Made by a program: the position numbers and the translations under genes. This document shows, piece by piece, positions 31,973 through 41,881 of a DNA stretch of 64,000 bases. This stretch comes from Ilyonectria destructans (Eukaryota; Ascomycota; Sordariomycetes; Hypocreales; Nectriaceae), in assembly GCA_020740775.1 (NCBI GenBank), contig JAHEWK010000003.1, positions 2,170,001 to 2,234,000 on the forward strand. The letters are read 5' to 3'. The notes beneath the pieces were generated by a model. It worked only from the letters and a program-made list of their open reading frames with translations, searched no databases and was not told the origin of the DNA. The stretch's first letter is position 1, and every line of letters starts with the position of its first letter.

Positions 31973-32669
31973 CACGGCCTATCCTATTCCCCAGGCCTAG
32001 ATGGGTCGTTCTACGTTATGTACTTGACCGCTGCGAATTGTTTCACGAGTACCAAGCATCGACATAAGAGTCTACACAAGAGTCGCGCCGCCACAGGCGA
32101 CGGGCCCTTTGGACTTCCACCTGACTAGCTACCTCCAGCTGAAAAGAATCATTGCCACAAGGGACTCCTGTCACATATCACACCTAAGTTACGCTCACTC
32201 GTGTCGAGAGTGCGTTACTTGACACTGGGTAAGAAAACAGTGAAGAGATTGAGCAAATCATCATATGTGTGGCAATATTGATTGAGTGTCCTGAACTCTC
32301 GGCCTCGAGATCGAGATGGAGCAGACAGCCGTAATATTACCAAGAATGTTAAGCGCAGTCCCAAATACGGGAGGGCCAAGCATCTCCGCGCCCTATGTCT
32401 CTCAAGGTGGTCCTTCAGGGTGCGAGGGTACATCTTATCCGGGTCTAATATGTTAGATAAATGGTTTAAACCCGAGCCTTTTTCTTTCCTTTTATTCTTT
32501 AAATCATCTCTCTTCCCTGATTTCCTCTTAATTCTACTTCCTTCAATCCCAAACTCCTTCTTCCAAGTCTGTTGAGAGGTCATTCTAGCAGCAAGGCGTC
32601 TATTTCAACCATCCCTAGCCTACAAAAGTCTCGCGGTCGCCCATTACTCGGTGCAAACTAATATCTGCA
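31973..32669. other. intergenic spacer
   Basis: Spacer between ESF2 and the secreted-protein gene. A pyrimidine-rich stretch at about 32475-32575 may be the leader of the latter. No other gene is supported. Confidence 0.5.
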
Positions 32670-33242
32670 ATGAAGCTCTTAGCCTCGAGTCTCGTTTGGC
32701 TTGCTGCGTCAAACGTGGTTCAAGCATTTACTTGGTCGGTGCCTCCGGACATTGAGGACGGGATCTACACAATCGACTTTCATGAGGACGATACAAATAT
32801 GACGAGCCCGCTTGTCCATCGACGTGGCGACATAGAACATCATGTGGAACTCGAACACCAGGGAGGTAATACTCTTGTAGCACGCCACTTGCCACTCCCA
32901 ATCTCAAGGAAAGGGTGCATGAAGGGGTTTCCCCCGCTGGATGCCGACGATTACTATGCATCCAAAGTGGCTATGAACAACTGGTGCAGTCGCGGTAATA
33001 CTGCTTCGAGAGCTTATGGGACGTTGGCTCTCAAGGGCACAGTCGCGGTTTGGATGTGTAGCTACGGCTTCTTTGGTTACGAAAGCCCATGCTCTACTGA
33101 TGAGCTTAACGCGGCCGAGGGGGTTTGGAATGAGACATGCGGCCATGACACCGGGGCCTTTGTTGCCATGAAAAAATGGGCCAAGACTTATGGCCGGTCA
33201 CATAAGGACCTGAACAAGGTCCAATGCAGGAACTATTGGTGA
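32670..33242 (+). CDS. secreted cysteine-rich protein (candidate effector)
   Basis: A single-exon frame of 190 residues. The N-terminus is a clear signal peptide (MKLLASSLVWLAASNVVQA, probable cleavage before Phe20). An acidic pro-like stretch follows, with Arg-Arg at 51-52, a possible Kex2 site. The mature part has six cysteines (83, 106, 130, 141, 157, 186), an even number consistent with three disulphides. It has sequons at Asn43 and Asn154 and no membrane anchor. I recognise no catalytic motif. Small, secreted and Cys-rich is the usual profile of fungal effector candidates, but a saprophytic role is equally possible. It sits alone between two ribosome-biogenesis genes, so context gives no clue to the target. 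Confidence 0.8.
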   Translation: MKLLASSLVWLAASNVVQAFTWSVPPDIEDGIYTIDFHEDDTNMTSPLVHRRGDIEHHVELEHQGGNTLVARHLPLPISRKGCMKGFPPLDADDYYASKVAMNNWCSRGNTASRAYGTLALKGTVAVWMCSYGFFGYESPCSTDELNAAEGVWNETCGHDTGAFVAMKKWAKTYGRSHKDLNKVQCRNYW

Positions 33243-33724
33243 TAAATGGTGGGGGATCTTGGCATCTTGTGAGGACTCTCGGTCAGGATTATATGGACGC
33301 CGCTTCACCATGCATTCTAACGCCACAATGCGACTGGTGATAACTAAGGTAGCTGGGGGTCTTTGCCTTTGTCCGCACGCACCTTTAATACCCACGGGAC
33401 CTGCAAAAGAGTCACGTTGAATGGCTAAGATTTAACGAAATTCGATAAACTAGCTGAACAATAGATGCAATCCATCTCTGTCTTTCTGGCCTCTGTACGC
33501 GAACAACTAACATGATCTCCCAAGTTATGGGAGCGTTCCTTGATTCGGTTTGATGCATGTGCCCCGCCGCGGGGCAAAAAAAAAAGTCCGCCCGATAAGC
33601 TCTGGGCGGGCTTATCAAGCAGCGGGGCAAACAATTTTCCCACTCTGCTCGTGAGAGTCACGCATTTGCACCCAACGCAACACACAAAAACATCATATTA
33701 GATCCCAAGATATTGTTGGCAAAC
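33243..33724. other. promoter and leader of NMD3
   Basis: Contains the GC-rich hairpin GCCCCGCCGCGGGGC (33561-33575), an A10 run (33576-33585) and interleaved inverted repeats around two GATA sites (33588-33616). No gene. Confidence 0.55.
33561..33616. promoter_or_regulatory. GC hairpin, A-tract and interleaved GATA inverted repeats
   Basis: GCCCCGC and GCGGGGC (33561-33575) can pair around one base. After A10, CCGCCC (33588-33593) can pair with GGGCGG (33604-33609), and GATAAGC (33594-33600) with GCTTATC (33610-33616). The pairs interleave, so they form alternative rather than simultaneous simple hairpins. The cluster lies 109-164 bp upstream of the NMD3 start. Confidence 0.55.
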
Positions 33725-35340
33725 ATGTCGATGGATCTCGATGACCAGCCGGTGTCTATCGCACCCAGCACCCAGCAGAATATCGCGACGTGAGTTGGCC
33801 GCTCCCAACCCTTGAACCCCGCACCGTCTGTCTCTGCCCCTCTGGCTAACGCGAAATCCTCAGTATTCTTTGCTGCAACTGCGGCGCTCCTATCGATGGA
33901 ACCACGGCCACAGGCGCGCTCTGCTACGACTGCGTGAAGCTCACCATCGACATCTCCGGAGGCATCCAGCGCGAAGCGACTCTCAACTTCTGCCGAGACT
34001 GCGACCGATGGCTCATGCCCCCCACCAGCTGGGTCGTAGCCGCCCCCGAGTCCCGCGAGCTGCTTGCCCTTTGCCTGAAGAAGTTGAGGGGCCTCAACAA
34101 AGTCCGCGTCATCGATGCCAGCTTCATTTGGACAGAGGCCCATTCGCGCCGAGTCAAGGTCAAGCTCACCATCCAGGATGACGTCCAGGATGGCATGCTC
34201 CTTCAGCAGAGCTTCGAGATTGTCTATGTTGTCGCCTACCAGCAGTGCCCCGAGTGCGCCAAGTCATACACTGCCAACGTCTGGCGAGCCGCCGTACAGG
34301 TCCGACAGAAGGTCCTCCACAAGCGAACATTCTTGTTCCTGGAGCAGTTGATCCTGAAGCACGGGGCTCACAAAGACACCCTCAACATCAGGGAAGCCAG
34401 GGACGGCATCGATTTCTTCTTCGCGCAGAAGAACCAAGCTGAGAAGTTTGTTGACTTTCTCAACTCAGTTGTGCCTGTCAAAGTGAAGAACTCGTCTGAG
34501 TTGATTTCCATGGATACCCACACCTCCAAACGGTCATATAAATTCACGTACTCGGCCGAGCTGGTGCCGATATGTAAAGACGACCTAGTCGCCATGCCCA
34601 TTCGGATGGCAAAGCAAGCCGGCAACATCAACCCCCTTCTCCTGTGTCACAAGATTGGTACCTCTGTCTACCTCTTGGATCCTCAGACTCTTCAGACTGC
34701 TGATGTCAGCTCCGCAATCTACTGGCGTGCCCCTTTCCTGTCACTCACAGATACCAAGGAAATGGTGGAATTTATCGTCATGGATATCGAGCCCACAAAT
34801 ACTCAGAAGGGAAAATTCTTGCTGGCCGAAGCCACAGTTGCTCGGGCATCTGACCTTGGAGTCAACGACAAGACATACTTCACCAGGACACATCTGGGTC
34901 GATATCTACACCCCGGAGATTCGGTCATGGGATACCTCCTTGCCGGATCCAACTTCAACAATGGCGAGTACGAGGCCATCGAAGCGTCAAGCACATATTC
35001 GTCAACCATCCCCGACGTAGTGTTGGTGAAGAAGCACTACCCCCGCCGCCGCAAGAACCGCAACAGAAACTGGAAGCTCAAGCGCATGGGCAAGGACGAT
35101 GGCGAGCTGTTGCCCAAGAAGGCCGATCAAGACCGCATGGACCAGGAGTACGAGCAGTTCTTGCGGGATGTTGAGGAGGATGAGGACCTCCGCGCTACGC
35201 TTGCTCTGTATAAGGCCAAGGAGAAGAGAGAGCTTGAAGAGATGAGCATTGCGGAGACGGAGGAGGATGATGAAGCGCCGAAGGTTGATATGGACGAGTT
35301 GCTGGACGACTTTGATGAGCTTACAATGGCGGATTCCTAG
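33725..35340 (+). CDS. NMD3: 60S ribosomal export adaptor NMD3
   Basis: NMD3 binds the pre-60S subunit and carries the export signal read by Crm1. Two exons, 33725-33789 and 33864-35340, give 513 residues. The N-terminal zinc-binding Cys pairs are visible: CCNCGAP...CYDC, CRDCDRW and CPECAK. The conserved SYKFTYSAELVPICKDDLV segment follows the eL22-like and OB-like region. The C-terminal third is basic (YPRRRKNRNRNWKLKRMG) and then acidic. It ends in a Leu-rich acidic stretch (MDELLDDFDELTM) matching the leucine-rich nuclear export signal expected there. Converges with the unknown gene at 35492-36688, 151 bp between stops. Confidence 0.95.
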
Positions 35341-35491
35341 ATGACATGCATGAGACTGCAATGAAAAGAAATGATTTACTCTGTTCACTCATAGGTTTAA
35401 ACCTTGGACCAAAACAAGCTCCAGGAATGAGGTTTCAACTAGGCATTATGTGCTTTCTTGTTAGAGTCGTGATTGCGAATCCGTGAGCCCT

Positions 35492-36688
35492 TCACATGAA
35501 GGATGGTATATTGTCAGGCGACGACTTCTTGGGCTTTGGAGTGTCTTTATGTTCCGGCCTGCGAAACTGGTCCTTTGATTGCTGTCGCCGTATTCTCCGC
35601 TTGGTAATTCCAAATGGGTCATCATCGCCATCGTCATTTTCGTCGTTTCTCTCTCGAGATGGCCCAGCCTTGACCGGCGTGACACGAGGCCGATGTGTGC
35701 TGGGGCTATCCTTCGAGCTTGAAGCCGCAACTGCCGCTCTGGGTGTGCCCAGTGGCCGTGTAGTTGAGCGGGATGTAGCCGAGGAGAGTTCGGTGAGGCG
35801 CGCGGGCTTGGATGTCAAGCTTCGTGAGGGCGTCGATGGCTCCACGTCACTTTCGTCCGTGGTATCATCATCCATCCTCGGAAGTCGGCGCTTCTTCACC
35901 GATGAAAACCGTTGTGGTGATTCTCGTGGCTTTGGCGGGCTGGATAGATTTGATTGAAAGCCAGCAGCCGCCCTGGTCGTGGCCGTCCCGGCGGCGCTGG
36001 TCGAAATCCATTTTGCCTCTTTCCTAGGACTTTCCATCAAGCCCTGCAAACCCGTGGCCACCCGTGGCATATCCCTGTCATGACTGCCTTTCTGTAACAC
36101 CTTTTGCTGCTTCGCGATCTGACGCGCGCTCTCTTGTCGCTGTCGCGTGAGAAGAGTTGGCGTGCCGACGACGGGACGCTCGATCTCTTGGATGGTGGCC
36201 GCATTTTGAGACTTTGCCAGATTCTTAAGCCGGTTATACTCTGCGCGGTGGAGGTGAGTGGTGAACTGATGGGCGACGTTGACGAGCTCGTCTTCCACCA
36301 TGCGATAATGGTCATCGTGAAGGGGGCCTGGGATCATAAACCTGCAAACGAGATGTGAGACACTTGATCAACGGTAGAGACCTGAGGTGAAATAGAAACC
36401 TCTCGACCGGAACCTCCGGGGGCGGCGACGTGGAGGGACTACGAACACCATCTGCAAGGCATGTGAGCTTTGAAATAATGTCAACGGCGTGGCGGTGGTT
36501 GGCATACCTTCGGGATCAACAGCGCGACGCGATCGCGTTGTCTTGAACGGCGTGCGTGATACCGAAGTTGGCGCTGAGGGTACACTGGGGGACTTGGACA
36601 CTGGAAGGTCTGGGCTCTGTGACTTTATGGGCTGGTCTCTGTCGGTCTTTGAATCCGTACTGGTCTTCCAAGGCAGACGGCGAGGCAT
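35492..36688 (-). CDS. basic Ser/Pro-rich conserved fungal protein, unknown
   Basis: Three exons (36688-36508, 36451-36400, 36341-35492) join in frame to give 360 residues. After a Ser/Pro/Lys-rich start (MPRRLPWKTSTDSK) comes the only folded-looking part, across the last junction: ERFMIPGPLHDDHYRMVEDE, then LVNVAHQFTTHLHRAEYNRL. This is a helical block of the kind kept in a family of uncharacterised ascomycete proteins. The remaining 230 residues are low-complexity and basic, with TPSRS, STTRPLGTP and FGITKRRIRRQQ, suggesting a nuclear protein with several phosphosites. No catalytic motif. A chromatin, replication or cell-cycle role would be a guess. Confidence 0.78.
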
Positions 36689-39600
36689 GATGGGAGTCGC
36701 ATTGTCGTTGGTGAGATGGTGGGGTGTGAGATGTGCAAGGCCAACAAGGTACGAGGTAGGCCCATGGGCCATGACTTCACAACAACCCCGCTACCTTAGG
36801 TACCACCCTAAGACAAGTTGAGTGACACAACCACAACAGGGCCTTCTGACAGGCGCTGATGGAGAGAAGAAAGCTGAATACGCTCGACAAGAATGTGACA
36901 TTACCATTAACTGTATGTTCTTTTGAGAGTTGGTTCGGGCGCTTTCCCCGTCCTGACCACCTTGGGATGTCTGACCTTGCAGCAGACGAGAAAGATCTTT
37001 AGTGAACAGAGCAAGCTTGAGTTACCGAACTGGTGGCACAATTTTCACCAAGTCTTGTTTTAAATGCATACTCAGAGGCTAAGGACTGGCTTTAGTATCT
37101 AACATAAGGACTAAAAGGGCAAAGGGGTGCGAACATGCCCATGTTGTTTAGTCCAGCCTGTCGGCAGAGATCTGTGAATCTTGTGTCGCCCGTAAAGAAG
37201 GAATTGAAAGAGTGAGAATGACATCAAAAAATTCAGTGTTGCATAATGGGTTGCTATTGCGGAAAGTTCCTGTGGTCTTGACATCCATAACGTCGCACTG
37301 AGAACTCATATCCGGACCCCGTCTCCCCACCCTATCAACAGGATGCATCCGCAATGGGGCCATCTCATCTGGCTTGACCTGCAGTAGCGCAAGTAAGGGA
37401 TGTCCAGCCTTTACAGGGTAATTTGCCATATGGGCTACCAAAGGCAGACTTTGATATGGTGAAGATAAAGTGGACGAGGTTGCAGGGCTCACCTCTATTG
37501 TGTCATGGCCTTGTGTAATGGTTGGCCAGCTCCTGTCAAGCATGGATGCCATTCTGAACGAATGATCCCTTCTCAAGACTGGTTCCGTTAGGGCAGATTT
37601 ATGTTCTTAGTAAAGAAGGGCTCGACTAAGGAAACACAGTATCTGCGTCGGGGTTTATTATTCCTGGGTCTGAACATAATAAGCTCATAACCATCACCAC
37701 AGATGCTTACTGCTGCCAACGAGGAATCATTCACGGCTACCGACAACACATCCCTCATTGTTGTCAACAGCCAGCCCATTTCTTGCTTGAGGCCTGGTGG
37801 GCAACTTCTCGCCAGAGGTCTAATTCCCGACCATCAGTAGCAATAACATTTCTATGCCCTAGAAGAAATAAATGGTCACTCTATTGACTACTAACACCCC
37901 TTCCATAATGATAGCTCAATGCAACCGCTTCCTACCATGTACACTTTAGAGGCCTCGTTTCCCGAGACTGTAATTTGCTTGGATCATAGGAGTCAATGTT
38001 GTACACTAAATCTCAGGGGATAAGCATTTGTTTCTTAGAGATTTCCCCCGAACCTAAATATTCAAGCGATTTCATGCACGCACATGCTTGATTATCTGGA
38101 CCGTACTTGTAATTCCGGAGGGAGGGTGTCTTTACGATCAAGTATCGGGACGGAACCCGTAGACTAAACTTGTTCAGGGAGCTTATGCCGCGAGTTCGGG
38201 GACTAAAATCCGGGTCTCTGGATATTCACGGTCCGAAACGCGGGGATGGTCTAACCCCAATGGTTTTACAGTCGGGATGGATATGCTAGCTAATGGCCTG
38301 GAGATAGTCCCGGTTAAGATAGAGGGAAGTCGTTGGACGTCAGCTTTGATACGGGCAGCCCTCTGATGAGTTTCATTGCGCTGACCTCTCACTCTATTGC
38401 ACATGTACATGTCTTCTGTTTGCCAACTCACGACAATCTCAGGCTGAATTGAATGACTCCTCGGGCACAACGGGTATTTATCAAAAGCGGCTGAGGTCTT
38501 GATAGCGTATCTGTAAGCAAGCTCAAGATGGGTTTGGCGCAGAAGATAACAGGTTCTGAGACCCATAACCCACCACACAACGACGATTCAAAGCGTCGAT
38601 GTATACCCGAGCGAACAGTTACACTCCACGTGGAAGCTGATGCAAGGGATCACACACCTGCCCGCCATGTTCTTATCACGCTGTGACAGCTTCAGATAAG
38701 TACATCGCACACACGCCCGTTCCCAAGCTCAAAAGGGTGCTACTACGTGCAGCAAGCTCCCCCACAAGCCCGGCGCATCTTACGCAAACACCCCCCCATG
38801 CAAGGCACCACTTCTTATCGTGGAACCTTCACGCCGACAGGACCGCTACTGCAGTTGTTTTTAATAACAGCCACCCCAGTGGCCAATACGTCGGCGTAGC
38901 CGCGACACTAGCCTTACGCGCTCCCCCGACGCGCTCCGTCATCGGAACCGCAGGATGGCCCTGTGATCGGCTTGCTCACCGTTGAGCCGTTGCAAGTGGG
39001 TACGGGCACGCAAGGTGTGCGTGATTCCTACGCCGTCCTGCGCCGGCCTGCGCGGCCTTTCACCGATTTCCCGACCGTCTTTCGGCGAGTGTTGCCCCTG
39101 GGGCACCGAGAGCTGGGGAAGTTTTATCCGCATTTTTAGGTGAGCGGATTTGCTTAGGCTTTTGGATGCAAGGCCGCCACAGACTACAGACTACAGACAA
39201 CAAACTACAGACTGCAGACAACTCACACGCTCGCCCAATCAAGCTTGCAAACCTTCAACCCTCACAAAACACCAGGGCTCTATCCGTCAACCCATATCTC
39301 CAACCCCCCGGACGCTCTCCTATCTCTTCATTCCTCTACTCCGCGCACCATCCCCACTCCCTCACAACCTCCCTTCAGCCGAACATGGCCCTGCCCTGCC
39401 CACCGCCACTACTCATCCGCCTCTCTTAGCCCGGACATGTGTCGGAGACGCGGGAGTGGATCTGCGGGGAAAACTCGACACCGCGGACCCGTCCATGCGG
39501 GGGTGGGCTTGCTGCGGCCCTCACTCAGTGTGGAGATGATTCCCCAGATACGTTAACCCCGACACATTTTTTTCTCGATTTTTTCCTGCCCAGGAAAACC

Positions 39601-40216
39601 AAGAAGGGCAAAAGTCCTGTCATGGAAAGCATGAAACGCCTGGGGTTCCGTTTTGGTACGGTATGACGCAGCGCAACCGAGCCCGAGAACGCGAGGTTTC
39701 GCCGAAGCTGGACGTAAGTAGCAAAAACAACCACACCCACAAGAGCACGGGGACATCGAGCATTGCGCAAAATCCCATGATGCATTGAGCCCCTGTTCTT
39801 AGGCTTTTTTCACTCTGCAAGGTAACTGCCAAAACAGGTAGATTGCTTTTGGTGCCTTCAAGCGAGACCGGAAGCGGCCCAATCGGGATAGCTCCACAGC
39901 CGTTCATGCTCGAGCCAGGAGTGGCGCGCCAACTGACGCACATGTCGCTGAAAACCCGGAGCTTGAGCTGCCAACAATAGAAACACGTGGATCACAGGAA
40001 AAGCAAGTGTCAAAATGAATGAAGAAATCAATGGCTTGTCTTGAGAGGGATAAATATCATATCAGGGTAGGTATATTAGATAGATAGAGAGGATCGTCCA
40101 ATACTTTTCGTAGAGACCCCGCCATAGGCAGGTGAAATCATGGTTTCCCAAACGCCAAACCGGGGTCTTGTAAGTGACCTCCTCCATGAGCTCATAGAAA
40201 CGATCCGAACACACAT
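36689..40216. other. gene-poor region
   Basis: About 3.5 kb. TACCTTAGGTA lies at 36792-36802, identical to 8393-8403. Minus-strand frames at 37148-37576, 37588-37779 and 38183-38578 could be relics but match nothing I recognise. A tandem ACTACAG-like repeat lies at about 39178-39222. A T7 run followed by TTTTTCC-type pyrimidines lies at about 39565-39590. Confidence 0.45.
39178..39222. repeat. short tandem repeat of ACTACAG units
   Basis: Imperfect units of the form ACAGACTACAGACTACAG recur five to six times on the + strand. No function seen. Confidence 0.7.
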
Positions 40217-41881
40217 TTATTCTGTCACTTCTCGAACAACCTTGTCAACCGCCTTGGCAAAGTACTCGACATTGCCGTCATTGAGACCAGCCATACTGAT
40301 GCGGCCGTTCTTGGTCATGTAGACGTGAGCCTCCGCGCGAATCTTCATCACTTGGGCTTCGCTCAGACCGGTGAAGCTGAACATGCCGATCTGGTCAGTG
40401 ATGTGATTCCAGGTGCCGGGAGTCTCGAGCTCCTCCAGCTTGGCCCGAAGTACGGAGCGCATAGCGATGATGCGGCCCGACATGGTGCGCAGGTTCTCCT
40501 CCCACTCGGTAAACAGCTCAGGGTCGTTGAGGACGGTGCTGACAATTCGCGCACCGTACAGGGGAGGGTTTGAGATTTCTGATCGCTGGAGGATGGCCAA
40601 TTGGGAGCCAATTCGGGCAATTGTTTGGGGAGCATCCTCAGCGGGAGAGGTGACCGCATGGAAGCAGCCGGCGCGCTCACCGTAGAGACCAAAGTTCTTG
40701 GCGAAGCTCTGGGCAACGACGAGCTCAAAGCCCTGCTCGATGAAGTAGTGGACGGCCCACGCATCGCGGGTGAGGTCGCCGGAGGCGAAGCCCTGGTAGG
40801 CGCAGTCGAAGAAGGGAAAGTGGTTCTTCTCCCTCATGATGGCAGCGATCTCGATCCACTGCTCTTGCGTTGGGTCGACACCGGTGGGGTTGTGGGCACA
40901 GGCGTGGAGGACGAAGATGGAGTGGTCGGGAGCGTTCTGGAACGCCTCCTTCATGCCCTCAAAATCGAGACCCTTGGTCTCCTTGTGGAAGTAGGGGTAT
41001 GTGTCGACGGTGAGGCCGACATTCTTGAAGATCTGGTGGTGGTTTGCCCAGGTAGGGTTCGACACGTAGACGGTGCGGCCGCCCTTGTAGAACTTGGCCA
41101 GGAACAGGGCGCCCAGGTGGACGGCGCCAGTGCCCGAGATTGTTTGCAGAGAAGTCGCGCGGCTCTCTTTCAGGGCGGGGGAATCAGCACCGAGAATGAG
41201 GTCGGCAGCCTTGGAAGTGAAGCTGGCAATACCAGCGATAGGGGCGTACTCGTGGTTGAGGTCAGGGTTATTTCGGAGGATCTCATCAGCCTGTGACGCA
41301 TGCGGGGTCAGTATCTGTACAGAAAAAGTTTCCAGATCATCGTGGCGGGGCAATGGGCAATTGGGGCAAGGGGGCGAGATGACGATGGGGCCTCTCGTGT
41401 AAATGGCCACATGACGCGAAAACCGCCTGATGAAGCTCGCAGAAAGCCCAGAGGCAGCCGCCCCGAGAGATCCGTGTTTGCAGTATCTCCAGAAGAAGCG
41501 CTGGGTATGTCTGGGTTCGAAGGGAGGGATTGGAGGCGTGCGACGTGGGATGCGACATGCGATATGCGACATGCGACACGGCAGACGGTGGAAGGCGAGC
41601 ACAGGAATATAGTTCATACCTTGTGTACCACGGGTAGCACCCAGGGCTTTGCGTTCTCGTCTCTGTAGGCACCGATACCCTAGCAACAGAAAAACACCGG
41701 TCAGCTTCGAACGTCACGACAGAAATCAGGAGAGCAGGAGAGGGGCGCAAGAGCTCACCAAGTCGACTTTGTAGGGGCTCTCGTCGGCCCTGTACTCCCT
41801 GGCGAGGCCGAAGAGAGGATCTTCGGGAGCCTGGGGCACGAGGTCGGCGGGGAAGCTTGAGGGAGCTGGAGGGGAAGACAT
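40217..41881 (-). CDS. aspartate aminotransferase
   Basis: A PLP enzyme interconverting aspartate/2-oxoglutarate and oxaloacetate/glutamate; the malate-aspartate shuttle uses it. Three exons (41881-41759, 41679-41620, 41290-40217) join in frame to give 418 residues, resembling yeast AAT2 (cytosolic). Key features are GIGAYRDENAKPWVLPVV, the SGTGAVHLGA phosphate loop, NPTWANHHQIF, HACAHNPTGVDPT, DCAYQGFASGD and the Schiff-base Lys259 in AQSFAKNFGLYGERAG. The start at 41881 matches the usual fungal N-terminus. An upstream in-frame ATG at 41956 would add a Ser/Ala/Arg/Lys extension resembling a mitochondrial presequence. Confidence 0.93.

Noticed and set aside
33588..33616. H-type RNA pseudoknot before NMD3
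   Set aside because: Arms are interleaved as needed, but the connecting loops are zero bases long, which is sterically unlikely; kept only as alternative hairpins.
37148..38578. Three minus-strand frames as a broken gene
   Set aside because: They could be fragments of one decayed gene, but no splice order joins them and no family was recognised.
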